Source of the DNA: Leptospira neocaledonica
Lineage (GTDB): Bacteria > Spirochaetota > Leptospiria > Leptospirales > Leptospiraceae
Reading direction: 5' to 3'
NCBI RefSeq assembly: GCF_002812205.1
Contig: NZ_NPEA01000004.1
Coordinates: 248,001-312,000 of the forward strand
DNA: 64,000 nucleotides
Shown here: positions 35,516-44,543 of the stretch, piece after piece
Layout: the number at the start of each line of letters is the position of its first letter
How positions within the stretch are numbered: the stretch's first letter is position 1
Program-made: the position numbers and the translations under genes
Notes under the pieces: model-generated
Database searches by the model: none
Told to the model about the DNA's origin: nothing
Seen by the model: the letters and a program-made list of their open reading frames with translations, nothing else

Positions 35516-36799
35516 ATGCGGAACATCCACACAAAAATATTTTCAATTCTGTTCAGTATGACCCTGTTCGGTTCCTTGATTTCTTGCGAGGGCCCGGGTA
35601 GTGATAATTCAGCCGCGGCGATTTTAGGTTTGGATATCCCTGCCAGCGCAACTAAGTCTGAATTTTTAAATCGATATGCGGCACTTGCTTTCGAATCCTA
35701 TACCCAAGCGGAATTAGATGCTTCTAACTTATCGGCAGCGGTAGATACTTTTGAATCTAATTCGGCCCCGAGTGAAACTGACCTTACAAATCTTAGAAAT
35801 CTTTGGGTAAAAGCTCGTGCAAGTTATTTGATTACGGAAGGTTTCCGATTCAGCAAAGGACCAATCGATGAGGCCCCTGTACTCGAGTGCGAAACTGGTT
35901 CTGCTTGTGAAGGTCTTTTGAATGCTTGGCCTTTGGATGAAGATGCGGTAGATACTTATATTACCAGTGGCAATAGTGTAACTAGCTTTGCTTCTATCTA
36001 TGATAAGATTGGTGATACAACATTAGGCACAGAAGATGATTCAGAAAAAATTGTGCTAACTGGATACCATCCGATAGAATATATACTTTGGGGAAAGGAT
36101 ACTAGCAGTACTGGAGCAGGAAATAGACCTGCAAGTTATTTTAACGGAACCGGCACAACCGGCCACAAAAACAGACAATATCTGAAAACAATTACCAATC
36201 GGTTAGTTGTTCACTTAGCTTTGATCAAAGCCCAATGGGATCCTAGTACGGGAGCCTTTCGAGCAACCTTCTTAGATCCGGCAAATGAACATGATTCTCT
36301 TGAACATATTTTCAATGGATTAGGTTCTTTCATGGCTGGAGAATGGGGTGGAGAACGTCTCACCGGTGTGATCGGAGAAACCCAAGAAGAGGAACATTCT
36401 TGTTTCAGTGACACTACTAAAGCTGACTTCTATTACGATGCTCAAGGTGTATTGAATATCTGGACCGGAAATTATAGCATCCAAAAAGGTGTGAATATTA
36501 GCTCAGGACCAGGACTTTCCGATATATTAAGCCTTAAACAACAAGGTGGAATCCAATCCGAAATCGAAAGTTCCAGAAACCTTTTCTGTATCAATCTTTC
36601 CGATACTGAATCCGCAGATCCGAACTTCACTACCAGCTGTCCTGCAGGAAGTTTAACTCATAGATTCGACCAAGCAATCTCCTCTGCAGATAGCCAGCAC
36701 GGAAAATTAGTGAATGTTCAGAGATTAATCGGTTCTACATTGAATAGAGATTTTGTTAGCGCGGCAGCAGCTATCGGATTTGAAGTTGTTCCAGAATGA
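35516..36799 (+). CDS. Imelysin-family (IrpA/LruB-like) lipoprotein 1
   Basis: 427 residues from ATG at 35516, chosen for its AAGGAGA site and the signal peptide ending GSLISC (lipobox); an upstream in-frame extension of 56 codons crosses the leader terminator and is rejected. Imelysin marks are GYHPIEYILWG (His185, Glu188; the GxHxxE motif) and EEEHSCFSDTT (His294). Imelysin/EfeO-type proteins sit in the envelope and take part in iron acquisition; earlier protease claims are doubtful. The leptospiral uveitis antigen LruB belongs to this family, as I recall. It is the first gene of an operon with a di-haem oxidoreductase and a second imelysin, behind a Fur-like box. Confidence 0.88.
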   Translation: MRNIHTKIFSILFSMTLFGSLISCEGPGSDNSAAAILGLDIPASATKSEFLNRYAALAFESYTQAELDASNLSAAVDTFESNSAPSETDLTNLRNLWVKARASYLITEGFRFSKGPIDEAPVLECETGSACEGLLNAWPLDEDAVDTYITSGNSVTSFASIYDKIGDTTLGTEDDSEKIVLTGYHPIEYILWGKDTSSTGAGNRPASYFNGTGTTGHKNRQYLKTITNRLVVHLALIKAQWDPSTGAFRATFLDPANEHDSLEHIFNGLGSFMAGEWGGERLTGVIGETQEEEHSCFSDTTKADFYYDAQGVLNIWTGNYSIQKGVNISSGPGLSDILSLKQQGGIQSEIESSRNLFCINLSDTESADPNFTTSCPAGSLTHRFDQAISSADSQHGKLVNVQRLIGSTLNRDFVSAAAAIGFEVVPE

Positions 36800-36863
36800 A
36801 AGGCCTTTAAAGAAATATAATGCAGGTTCGGTCCCTGCGAAAACTTCCGAAAAATATAAAAAT

Positions 36864-38447
36864 ATGAACTGTGATAAAAATTTAAACTTCGGTTCCGGAA
36901 CCGCAAATCCGGAACCGAACCCATCTCGGAGACGTTTGAACAAAACGATCCCGATCTTAGCGTATATTCTTCTTAATTTCTTGTATTGCGGTGGAAGTAA
37001 AGGTGGAACAGACCCACTTGGAATCGCAGCAATCATCGCAAGCCAAACGGCTATTTCGCCTGATCCGGGAGAGGCCTTCTCCGGAGGATATGGCACCCGA
37101 TTTATTTCCAATGCAACTTCTTTCGATACTCCTGTTGTAAACATGAGTTCCGATGGAATACAATTCAATACAGGAAATAACTTCTTTAATAGGATTTGGG
37201 TGGCAGAAGGTAATAGTGCATCCTCCGGGTTAGGGCCAACTTTTAATACAACTTCTTGCCAGAATTGCCATGCAGGAGATGGAAGAGGAGCCCCACCGAC
37301 CGGAGGCGGATCATTGTTTAACTCTGTCGGAATTTTAATACGACTTTCTAAAGTAGGAGTTTCCGATCCGACTACAGGTGGGCCTGTAGGCTTGGATTCT
37401 TTCGGTCTACAATTGAATCATAAGGGGATTGGATGTACTTCCCCACTCAATTACGATTCCAATTTTGATTGTACCGGCTCCGCAGGTCCGAACTTTACAC
37501 CACCAGAAGGTGTTGCATCCGTATCTTATACCGGTACAGCTATCGTAAGAAATTATACATCGGGTGGATCTGTGACTTTAAATCCCCCTGTATATTCTAT
37601 AAGTTGGAATCCGAATCTGGGAGGAGCACCTTCTTCCTTTAATTTTTCTCCGAGAACCGCTCCTATGATCCCAGGTTTAGGCCTATTAGAAGCCATTCCT
37701 GAATCTACCATCTTGAGTTGGGCAGATCCTACAGATTCGGACTTAGATGGAATATCAGGAAAAGTGAATATGGTTTGGGATGCCAAAAATCATAAAAAGG
37801 TTTTGGGGCGTTTCGGCTGGAAGGCAAACGAACCAAGTTTATTCCAACAAAACCAGGGCGCTTTTTTAGGAGATATTGGAATCACGAGTCCATTATTCTC
37901 TACGGATAATTGTCCAAGCTCTCAGGCCCAATGTTTGACAACCTCTTCCGGAACGGCAGATCCTGAAATCACTGCATCTATTGCTGAGTCGGTGAATTTT
38001 TACACCAGATTGGTTGCGGTTCCTGCTAGAAGAAATTTATCCGATCAGGATGTGATCGACGGAAAGGTAATATTCTCTTCTATCAAATGTGATGCCTGTC
38101 ATAAATCTTTGGTCCTCACGGGAAATGTTTCAGGATTTCCGGAACTTTCTTACCAATATATCAAACCATATACGGATCTACTCTTACATGATATGGGTAC
38201 TGATCTTGCAGACGGAAGACCTGACTTCGATGCAAGCGGACAAGAATGGAGAACGCCTCCTCTTTGGGGACTCGGCCTGATCCAAGCAGTAAACGGACAT
38301 TTAAAACTTATGCACGATGGAAGAGCTAATGGGATAGAAGAAGCGATCCTATGGCATGGAGGAGAAGCCGATGCCGCAAGGACCAGTTTCCAGAATCTAT
38401 CTTCCACAGACAGACAAAAGCTGATCAAATTTTTGGAATCATTATAG
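36864..38447 (+). CDS. Di-haem oxidoreductase-like lipoprotein (DUF1111/DHOR family)
   Basis: About 528 residues from ATG at 36864. A TTG at 36936, with GGAGA 5 nt upstream, would give a more usual signal peptide (LNKTIPILAYILLNFLYC) and may be the true start. Haem c sites are CQNCH (Cys132, Cys135, His136) and CDACH (Cys409, Cys412, His413); the C-terminal PPLWGLG...LMHDGRA...AILWHGGEA is the DHOR family signature. Such proteins are periplasmic, often paired with imelysins, and probably oxidise or transfer electrons during metal uptake. It lies between two imelysin genes, and the stop overlaps the next ribosome site (TAGGAG). Confidence 0.88.
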   Translation: MNCDKNLNFGSGTANPEPNPSRRRLNKTIPILAYILLNFLYCGGSKGGTDPLGIAAIIASQTAISPDPGEAFSGGYGTRFISNATSFDTPVVNMSSDGIQFNTGNNFFNRIWVAEGNSASSGLGPTFNTTSCQNCHAGDGRGAPPTGGGSLFNSVGILIRLSKVGVSDPTTGGPVGLDSFGLQLNHKGIGCTSPLNYDSNFDCTGSAGPNFTPPEGVASVSYTGTAIVRNYTSGGSVTLNPPVYSISWNPNLGGAPSSFNFSPRTAPMIPGLGLLEAIPESTILSWADPTDSDLDGISGKVNMVWDAKNHKKVLGRFGWKANEPSLFQQNQGAFLGDIGITSPLFSTDNCPSSQAQCLTTSSGTADPEITASIAESVNFYTRLVAVPARRNLSDQDVIDGKVIFSSIKCDACHKSLVLTGNVSGFPELSYQYIKPYTDLLLHDMGTDLADGRPDFDASGQEWRTPPLWGLGLIQAVNGHLKLMHDGRANGIEEAILWHGGEADAARTSFQNLSSTDRQKLIKFLESL

Positions 38448-38458
38448 GAGTATCGGCG

Positions 38459-39712
38459 ATGAAATCCATATTATCTAATTCTTTATTTAGAAAAACATTA
38501 TACTTAATTTTTACATCTGCCCTTATCTCTTGCGGCGGAGATGGTAAAGATCCTATGCTGCTTTTAGCAGGGCCTGGCAGTTCCGCGTTCCTGGAACATA
38601 CCGGTAAATTTGTGATTATTCCAAGTTTGGAAAAATTGACTACTGATACGGCAGCATTAGAGGCGGCCGCAATTACTTATACTACTTCGGGAAGTACCAA
38701 TGAGGCTAATCTTGGAGACCTACAGGACGCATGGGATCAAGTAAGGACTTCCTTAAAAAAAGTGGAGCCTTATTATTTTGGACCGGCCACAAATCCGACC
38801 GAGTATTATACTAAGATGGACGGATTTATCAAATCCGGAGCCAGGCCAAGCGCAAACTTAGTGAAACAGATTGTAGACGGCACTGTTCCCGTGTGTACTG
38901 CTACGATTACTACTATCAATAAAACAAACTTAAGCGTTTGTCCTCCAAAATATAAAGGAATTGAGTCCCTTGAAATCCTACTTTTCGATTCCGATTATAG
39001 CAGAACTACGATAGATTTAAATAACAGTGTTAATACTGCAAATGTAAACAGCACAAGAAGAACCGCTTATATTTTAGCACTTGCTCAGGTAATCAATCAG
39101 GATGCATTAGATTTATATAATAAATGGCTTCCTACAGGCGGAAACTTTCTGAAGGAATACACCACCGGAACCGGGATCCAATTCCGTTCTCAAGGAGAGG
39201 CTTTCGATACTTATATCCAGTCTCTTGGAAATTTAGTGAACCAGATCCAGGATAATAAATTAGGGAACGCTGCTTGTTTAAGTGTTTCTTGTTCCGGAGC
39301 AGGGAAAAGACAAGAGCCGGATGCAGTCTTCTTAGAAGCAATCTATTCCAGAGTAGCTTATAAAGATCTAAGAGATAATCTATTAGGCATCGAATTTGCT
39401 TATTTAGGTGATCCTGCGGACCCTAAAATCAGCTCTATGTCCAAACTAGTTAGGGCTCAAAATTCTTCGTTAGACGATGATATTCAGGCTGAGATCACAA
39501 ACTTCAAGAATATGATCGATGCGAAGATCGGCGGTAATGCAGATTTATATGCAGAGATTGACGCAGACGGAACCACGATGAATGGAACGAGTGTTACTGC
39601 GAATGTAAAACCGATCTGGGATCAGGCAAAAATCTTAAAAAACCTGATGACACTCGATGCATTCTCCGTTTTGGGAGTTCCAAATCTTCCTTCTTCTAAC
39701 GACGGAGACTGA
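38459..39712 (+). CDS. Imelysin-family lipoprotein 2 (divergent)
   Basis: 417 residues from ATG at 38459, with the Shine-Dalgarno sequence formed by the preceding stop (TAGGAG). The signal peptide ends SALISC. The two-bundle imelysin layout is kept (YKGIESLEILLFD corresponds to the GxHxxE helix), but the His is replaced: GIESLEILLFD has Glu-Ser where the first copy has His-Pro. So the first metal-binding motif is degenerate and the protein may be a partner subunit rather than an independent binder. Cys pairs (VCTATITTI, LSVCPP, CLSVSC) suggest disulphides. Third gene of the iron-type operon. Confidence 0.82.
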   Translation: MKSILSNSLFRKTLYLIFTSALISCGGDGKDPMLLLAGPGSSAFLEHTGKFVIIPSLEKLTTDTAALEAAAITYTTSGSTNEANLGDLQDAWDQVRTSLKKVEPYYFGPATNPTEYYTKMDGFIKSGARPSANLVKQIVDGTVPVCTATITTINKTNLSVCPPKYKGIESLEILLFDSDYSRTTIDLNNSVNTANVNSTRRTAYILALAQVINQDALDLYNKWLPTGGNFLKEYTTGTGIQFRSQGEAFDTYIQSLGNLVNQIQDNKLGNAACLSVSCSGAGKRQEPDAVFLEAIYSRVAYKDLRDNLLGIEFAYLGDPADPKISSMSKLVRAQNSSLDDDIQAEITNFKNMIDAKIGGNADLYAEIDADGTTMNGTSVTANVKPIWDQAKILKNLMTLDAFSVLGVPNLPSSNDGD

Positions 39713-39723
39713 TCCATTTATAA

Positions 39724-39770
39724 AATACTAATATATATTGTTTGAGATAAAAACGATATATATTAGTATT
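39724..39770. repeat. 15-bp AT-rich perfect inverted repeat
   Basis: Arm 39724-39738 is the exact reverse complement of 39756-39770, with a 17-nt loop. It follows the second imelysin stop by 11 nt. It has no GC clamp and no T-run, so it is not a standard terminator; a protein-binding site or mRNA 3' stabilising hairpin is possible. Confidence 0.6.
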
Positions 39771-39831
39771 CCATTCTAATCTTTCAAAATTGTCTTGCCA
39801 ATCCCTCCGTTAGACTTTTCTCTATCGGACT

Positions 39832-40248
39832 ATGTTTAGTTCTCTATTTCCATTAATTGCTTTTACCGCCTGGACCATTCTACTTGTGCTAATAGTAGTA
39901 TCTTTTCGAACAGTTCAGGTACTGGCAGGCACCAAAAAATCCAACGAGTTCCCTGCTTGGATACAACATGGTTCCGATCTCTACTGGAGGATTCACCGAG
40001 CTCACTTAAATTGTGTGGAAGGTCTTCCTGTTTTCGGAGTTTTAGTTTTAACTTTTATACTTTCAGGATACCAAAACGATACTTTCGATCTGCTCGCTTG
40101 GATTGTATTCGGAGCAAGAATCTTGCAAACCGGAGCACATTTGAGTGGAGGAGGAGTTTGGAACGTGAACGTGAGATTTACAGGATTTATAATCCAATAT
40201 CTTTGTTTCACTGCAATGTTAGTGATATTAGTACGTTCTATTCTTTAA
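39832..40248 (+). CDS. MAPEG-family membrane protein
   Basis: 138 residues with four membrane segments (about 5-25, 60-80, 85-103, 115-135) and the family motif RAHLNCVEGLPVFGVLVL (usual form RAxxNxxExxPxF). MAPEG proteins are glutathione-dependent or related membrane enzymes in eukaryotes; bacterial members (YecN-like) are uncharacterised. It starts 62 bp after the AT-rich inverted repeat and is followed by the second copy of the dispersed hairpin repeat. Confidence 0.82.
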   Translation: MFSSLFPLIAFTAWTILLVLIVVSFRTVQVLAGTKKSNEFPAWIQHGSDLYWRIHRAHLNCVEGLPVFGVLVLTFILSGYQNDTFDLLAWIVFGARILQTGAHLSGGGVWNVNVRFTGFIIQYLCFTAMLVILVRSIL

Positions 40249-40257
40249 TTTCCAAAC

Positions 40258-40380
40258 AACCGGGAGGGAATGTCCCGGTCTGAACGCGACAGCGATGTGT
40301 AGACCTTTAGTCCGGGCCTTGCCCGGATGAGCGCGAATGCGCGAAGTCGAAGCAGCGCGGTTCCCGCGAAGCGGGAAGTC
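40258..40380 (+). repeat. Dispersed GC-rich hairpin repeat, copy 2
   Basis: The region 40285-40360 aligns with 5504-5578 (minus). Hairpins: ACCGGGA/TCCCGGT near 40259-40279, TCCGGGC (40311-40317) with GCCCGGA (40321-40327), GCGC/GCGC at 40331-40342 and TTCCCGC (40361-40367) with GCGGGAA (40371-40377). The second stem corresponds to the TCCGGACGC stem of copy 1. It is non-coding, between MAPEG and PhoU genes. Confidence 0.75.
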
Positions 40381-40444
40381 GCCATAACCAATTTCAAAAA
40401 CATCTTGACCGTTGTGTACATTCGAGGTTAACCTTCGGAGATAC

Positions 40445-41164
40445 ATGGCCTCCAAATTCGATTATCTCCGTAAAAATCTTTATGCGATGGCCGAGCTATG
40501 TTTGGAGCAAGTCCTGATCTTGGATGATGCGATCGAACAGGAAAATCCAGACCTCGCCAAACAAGTAATCGAAAGAGATGATTTGATCGATAGTTTGGAA
40601 AAACAAAATGATAACCTTTCCCAAAATGCAATCTTAGAAGCGATCGCAAACCGTAACTTGCTTGGTATGGACCAAATCGATGGAGAAGTGGTACTCAAAA
40701 AAGATCCGTTACGATTTGCACTTTCTTCCATTCGGATCAACAGAAGTTTAGAAAGGATGGGCGACCAGATCGTAAACTGCGCCACTTGTTATAGAAGAGG
40801 ACTTCTTCCTAAAGGATTCTTTAGACAGGAAGAAATTTTGGACAAAATGCTCTCCAGAGTAGTTACTCTTGTGGGCATGGCTGTAGAATCCTTGGTCGAA
40901 GAAAAAAACAGATTCTACGGTTCAGTTCACACTGTGGAAGAAGAACTGAATAATCTGTGTCATGCCGCCTTCTTAAAATTCGTATTGGACCCGCGATTGG
41001 ATAAAAATCAATTTGCAGATCTATACAGGATGATCTTAGGAATAGAAAGAGCGGGTGACTATGCCGTAAACATCGCAGAAGAGTTAGTACGATTGAACAC
41101 AGGTATGGACATTCGTCATCTTTCCGATCCTGTCCAGGTCACCGAAAAAACAAAAGCTTCCTGA
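40445..41164 (+). CDS. PhoU-domain protein
   Basis: 240 residues from the ATG at 40445 (CGGAG site 6 nt before; an upstream in-frame GTG is unlikely). Two PhoU three-helix bundles are visible, each with the metal/phosphate regulatory helix: [19 protein letters not shown] (about residue 98) and [19 protein letters not shown] (about 200). PhoU proteins damp phosphate uptake via Pst/PhoR or regulate Na/Pi cotransporters. No pst genes are adjacent, so the partner is unknown. Confidence 0.9.
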   Translation: MASKFDYLRKNLYAMAELCLEQVLILDDAIEQENPDLAKQVIERDDLIDSLEKQNDNLSQNAILEAIANRNLLGMDQIDGEVVLKKDPLRFALSSIRINRSLERMGDQIVNCATCYRRGLLPKGFFRQEEILDKMLSRVVTLVGMAVESLVEEKNRFYGSVHTVEEELNNLCHAAFLKFVLDPRLDKNQFADLYRMILGIERAGDYAVNIAEELVRLNTGMDIRHLSDPVQVTEKTKAS

Positions 41165-41185
41165 ATCTATATTAGAAGATATGAT

Positions 41186-42124
41186 TTATTGCTGAACACA
41201 GACTACGGATTTTATAGCGTCGCAAAAGTCCGGAGCTCCTGTTGAGATTGCCCCAGAAGTTGCATCCAATGAATTTGCAAAATCCCCTTGTTCGGCGGAA
41301 TTATTCGAAGTCCAACCTTGGCAGGCATTTGCAGTAGACCAATCTGTGGCTAAACCGGTCCAGTATCCTGCGGCAGTCGCGCTAATCCCGCTTCCTGAAC
41401 CGAAAACGAATAATGCGGTAGAATCTGTATCAAAAGCTTTTACAAAAGTTCCACCTGCAAAATCTATATATTCTTTGTTTGGTTTCAAGACCCAATCGAT
41501 CTTAGAAGGCATAGCCCTTCTCCAAGTTCCTGCAACTGCAAAAGTTTTATAGGTTCCGGAAGGAAGCCCACTCGAGAATAATGTGTTCGCCTCATTCTGA
41601 CAGACAAAGTCCGTAAATCCACCCGTTCCGAAATTTCCGGCATAAGAAACTGCAGTGGCAAATAAAAACTTATCATTATCTTTTTGCAATATAGGATAAG
41701 GAATTGTTTCGGATTCCGGAGTAAGAATCGATATAACGACGGAATTATTGGTGGAATCTGAATCATCCGAGATCCCGTTTACGATCAGAACTTGCGGTTC
41801 ATTATAATCCGAAGGAGTGAATGTCATCGTTGTTGGTGAAATGGATGCAATTGCGGGGTTGCTGCTTGAAAAACTGTAAACCACGGACGATTCAGGCGCA
41901 TGGACCAAAGAAATAAACAAAGACAAACTCCCTCCTTCCGGTAAGGAATTTCCTCCGACAATATTAAGCTCCCGATCACAACCTGTAATCAAACAGTTAA
42001 GAATTGCATTTTCATAATATTCTTTCGTGCTTGGATCCCCGGAATTTTCGGATTTGATCGCACAGTTTATCTGAAAAATAGAAAAGCAGATCACAAAAAA
42101 TAAAGCTATCCGTCGCATTTGCAT
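41186..42124 (-). CDS. DUF1554 surface lipoprotein
   Basis: 312 residues. The signal peptide ends IFQINC (Cys22). A beta-rich central domain resembling an Ig-like/Calx-beta repeat (SLPEGGSLSLFISLVHAPESS, about 60-150) precedes DUF1554 (about 155-312): FVCQNEAN, KTFAVAGTWRRA, DWVLKPNKEYI, YWTGLATDWS, CQGWTS and CDAIKSVVCVQQ. The four Cys of this C-type-lectin-like domain are present. DUF1554 is found mostly in Leptospira surface lipoproteins of unknown ligand. It is convergent with the phoU gene and 6 bp downstream of the nucleotidyltransferase gene. Confidence 0.88.
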   Translation of the reverse strand: MQMRRIALFFVICFSIFQINCAIKSENSGDPSTKEYYENAILNCLITGCDRELNIVGGNSLPEGGSLSLFISLVHAPESSVVYSFSSSNPAIASISPTTMTFTPSDYNEPQVLIVNGISDDSDSTNNSVVISILTPESETIPYPILQKDNDKFLFATAVSYAGNFGTGGFTDFVCQNEANTLFSSGLPSGTYKTFAVAGTWRRAMPSKIDWVLKPNKEYIDFAGGTFVKAFDTDSTALFVFGSGSGISATAAGYWTGLATDWSTANACQGWTSNNSAEQGDFANSLDATSGAISTGAPDFCDAIKSVVCVQQ

Positions 42125-42130
42125 AAAAAT

Positions 42131-42841
42131 TTAAACCGGATCCTTATAATGAGAAGATCCCATTCCGTTAGTTTCGAAACCCTCCCCCTGGTCTAAATAA
42201 CTTTCCAATTCCTCTTTCAAACCGTGAGGGAGTTGTAGCCCTGAACTTTCTATCCTTTCATTGTACTTACTGAAAGAAAATCTATGTCGAGAAGTTCCAA
42301 GATATACGCTTAAAGCTTCGGAGCCCCATTCGAGAATGTCTCGGATATATTCTTCGTTTTCTTCCAACTTTTCGGCATATGGAATGAAGAGAGGTCTGTT
42401 CACAGGACGACCGATTGTTCTATAGAATAAAAGTCTTCGGAGAACTTCGTGATCTTTCCAATTTCCGGTTTCGAGAGCTCTTTCTACCATTCTAAGATTG
42501 ATACAGTCCAAAAATTCTATCTTTAGATTTTCGTTTTTCAATCTTCTGCGAAGGCTTGCTTTGATTTCTTCGGATTCGTATAAAAAATTAGGACAATATT
42601 CGGGACATTCTTGGTCCTTATGTAAATCACAATAATGTAATAGAATACAATCGATATCCGAAGAAGGTTCTACGATCCCAAAATTGATCGAGCCCAGAAT
42701 TTCCACACCAGTACGAAAGCCCTTGTCCTCCAATTCTTTTAAGGCGATGCGGCAAGCCTGCATTCTTCTCAAAGCTTCTTTGGTATCGTAGTTGCGGTAT
42801 TTGTTTTTAAGGGCTACGTATTTTTCTATTAGATAGGTCAT
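42131..42841 (-). CDS. Pol beta-superfamily nucleotidyltransferase domain protein
   Basis: 236 residues. The motif [21 protein letters not shown] (about residues 49-69) is the hG[GS]...DxD active site of the nucleotidyltransferase superfamily, and LKIEFLD near 110 supplies a candidate third acidic residue. Four Cys/His in [16 protein letters not shown] (about 70-85) could bind zinc, unusual for this superfamily. It overlaps the esterase gene upstream by 4 bp, so they are co-translated. The target of nucleotide transfer is unknown. Confidence 0.75.
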   Translation of the reverse strand: MTYLIEKYVALKNKYRNYDTKEALRRMQACRIALKELEDKGFRTGVEILGSINFGIVEPSSDIDCILLHYCDLHKDQECPEYCPNFLYESEEIKASLRRRLKNENLKIEFLDCINLRMVERALETGNWKDHEVLRRLLFYRTIGRPVNRPLFIPYAEKLEENEEYIRDILEWGSEALSVYLGTSRHRFSFSKYNERIESSGLQLPHGLKEELESYLDQGEGFETNGMGSSHYKDPV

Positions 42842-43536
42842 TCGAACAATTCTCGCAAATAGCGGTTCATACCGTTTAATACTATCTCCGGGATTTCATG
42901 TCCACCCGGAAATGCCAATAACTCACCTACCCAGCCAGCGTCCTTTAAAACAGTTTCCAATCTTTTTGCCGCAGGATAACCAAGCACAGGGTCCATTCTA
43001 CCATGACTTTGAAAAAATTTATAGCCCGGAGTTTGTTTCGCATATTGGGTCCAATTTGTCTCATCCAGTAAAGTTCCAGACAGAATGACAAGGCCTTTGG
43101 GCTTTTTCTCTGCTTTAAGAGTAATTTCAGTCGCAAGCATCGATCCTTGAGAGAAACCTCCCAAGATAATCCGATCCATCGGGACATTTAATGTTTGGAT
43201 CATCTCTTCTATCTTTTCTTTCGCTTCGGCTAACCCTGCAGGATAACGTTCAAAAAGTTCCCGCGAACCTCCTGCAACCATTGCCCTTTGTAAGGCCTCC
43301 ATATCGATCGGAAACCAAGCTTTACCATTATAACCAGGCATGATTGGAACTTCTAAAATCCCGTCCGGAAAAATGAAATTTGTACCTTCCGGAACATCCA
43401 TATAGGAATACAAGGGAAGAAGGTCGAACGCGTTCGCGCCGTAACCGTGCAGAAAAATAACATAGGCTCCTTCTGGATCGCCTGAAATACAGGCAGCTTT
43501 AACGGGACCTAATTGGATAAGTGGGATATCATACAT
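42838..43536 (-). CDS. Phospholipase/carboxylesterase (serine hydrolase)
   Basis: 232 residues, cytosolic alpha/beta hydrolase of the YpfH/acyl-protein-thioesterase group: [15 protein letters not shown] (oxyanion turn), [11 protein letters not shown] (nucleophile Ser about 147), DPVLGYP (acid about 188) and PGGHEIP (catalytic His about 219). It hydrolyses short acyl esters. First gene of a pair with the nucleotidyltransferase. Confidence 0.92.
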   Translation of the reverse strand: MYDIPLIQLGPVKAACISGDPEGAYVIFLHGYGANAFDLLPLYSYMDVPEGTNFIFPDGILEVPIMPGYNGKAWFPIDMEALQRAMVAGGSRELFERYPAGLAEAKEKIEEMIQTLNVPMDRIILGGFSQGSMLATEITLKAEKKPKGLVILSGTLLDETNWTQYAKQTPGYKFFQSHGRMDPVLGYPAAKRLETVLKDAGWVGELLAFPGGHEIPEIVLNGMNRYLRELFE

Positions 43537-43742
43537 GGTTTCCTTGTAAGAGATCCTAAGGGAATTGGCAATGTTATAATTTATGCATAACTCAGCAATA
43601 AGACGATTTTCGAGGCTCGGTTTGATTCCGAATTTATAATGTAACTCGAATAAAAAACGTTTTCTTTCTTATTCTACTCTATTCCACTGATCCAAATGAA
43701 AAGTTTCCGGAACAAACCGGTTATATAGAATACAAAAGATCG

Positions 43743-44519
43743 ATGCGAATTCTAATTTTTGTCCTTCTACTTCTGCTCTCCCTAACTAATTGCGGTACAT
43801 ATCTTCTTTTAGCGAGCCAAGAGAATGAACACGATCACTCATTTTCGGATTTCATCCGACTCACATTAATCGATTCGTCTATCGGTTTAGTTCATTATTG
43901 GCCGTTAGACGGAAATACTCGAGATGTAATCGGGGGACTGGACCTAACAGACGTAAGTGGAACTCCTACGCTTACTTTCGATCGATTCGGATTTCCTGAA
44001 AAAGCATATTATTATGATGGAAGTGGCCCCTACCACGAATCAATCGCACAGGGGCCCTTGTTTTTGGATGGGACCGTTTCATCATTTACGGTAAGTGCTT
44101 GGGTAAATGGAAAATGGCCGCCAGGAGCCAACGGAGGCCAATCTATTTTTTTAAGCCAAGACGGCGGGCTCGGATTACAATTCTATGCGCTTTCTTCCAT
44201 ATCTTGCACGGGAAGATTAAGAGCCTTTACGAATAATAGCGGAGGACAAGGAGATGCGGATGTATCAAGCCAATGCGGAGCGTTTTCAGAGAATACTTGG
44301 TATCACATGGTCTTTGTTTGGGATATCCAAAACTTAACTGCTTCTCTTTATGTGAATAACGTTTTAGTTTCTTCCGGAAAATTCGGAAGTAATCGCCCTT
44401 GGAATGTTTATAGTACATTCGCCTTAGGTTTCTCGCCGCTTGGAACCTTTTTATATCAGGGAAGTATAGACGAAGTTAGAGTCTATAATCGAGCGATCTT
44501 TCCTGTTTCGAGTTTGTAA
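43743..44519 (+). CDS. LamG-domain lipoprotein
   Basis: 258 residues. The signal peptide ends LLSLTNC (Cys18). A single laminin G/concanavalin-like domain fills the rest: YWPLDGNTRDVIGGLDLT, SFTVSAWVNG, NTWYHMVFVWD, ASLYVNNVLVSSG and GSIDEVRVYNRAI are the canonical strands. LamG domains bind glycans or extracellular matrix, so a surface adhesin-like role is plausible. Monocistronic, with 206 bp upstream and a convergent gene downstream. Confidence 0.88.
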   Translation: MRILIFVLLLLLSLTNCGTYLLLASQENEHDHSFSDFIRLTLIDSSIGLVHYWPLDGNTRDVIGGLDLTDVSGTPTLTFDRFGFPEKAYYYDGSGPYHESIAQGPLFLDGTVSSFTVSAWVNGKWPPGANGGQSIFLSQDGGLGLQFYALSSISCTGRLRAFTNNSGGQGDADVSSQCGAFSENTWYHMVFVWDIQNLTASLYVNNVLVSSGKFGSNRPWNVYSTFALGFSPLGTFLYQGSIDEVRVYNRAIFPVSSL

Positions 44520-44543
44520 GAGCGATTCACCTCACAAAAGCAA

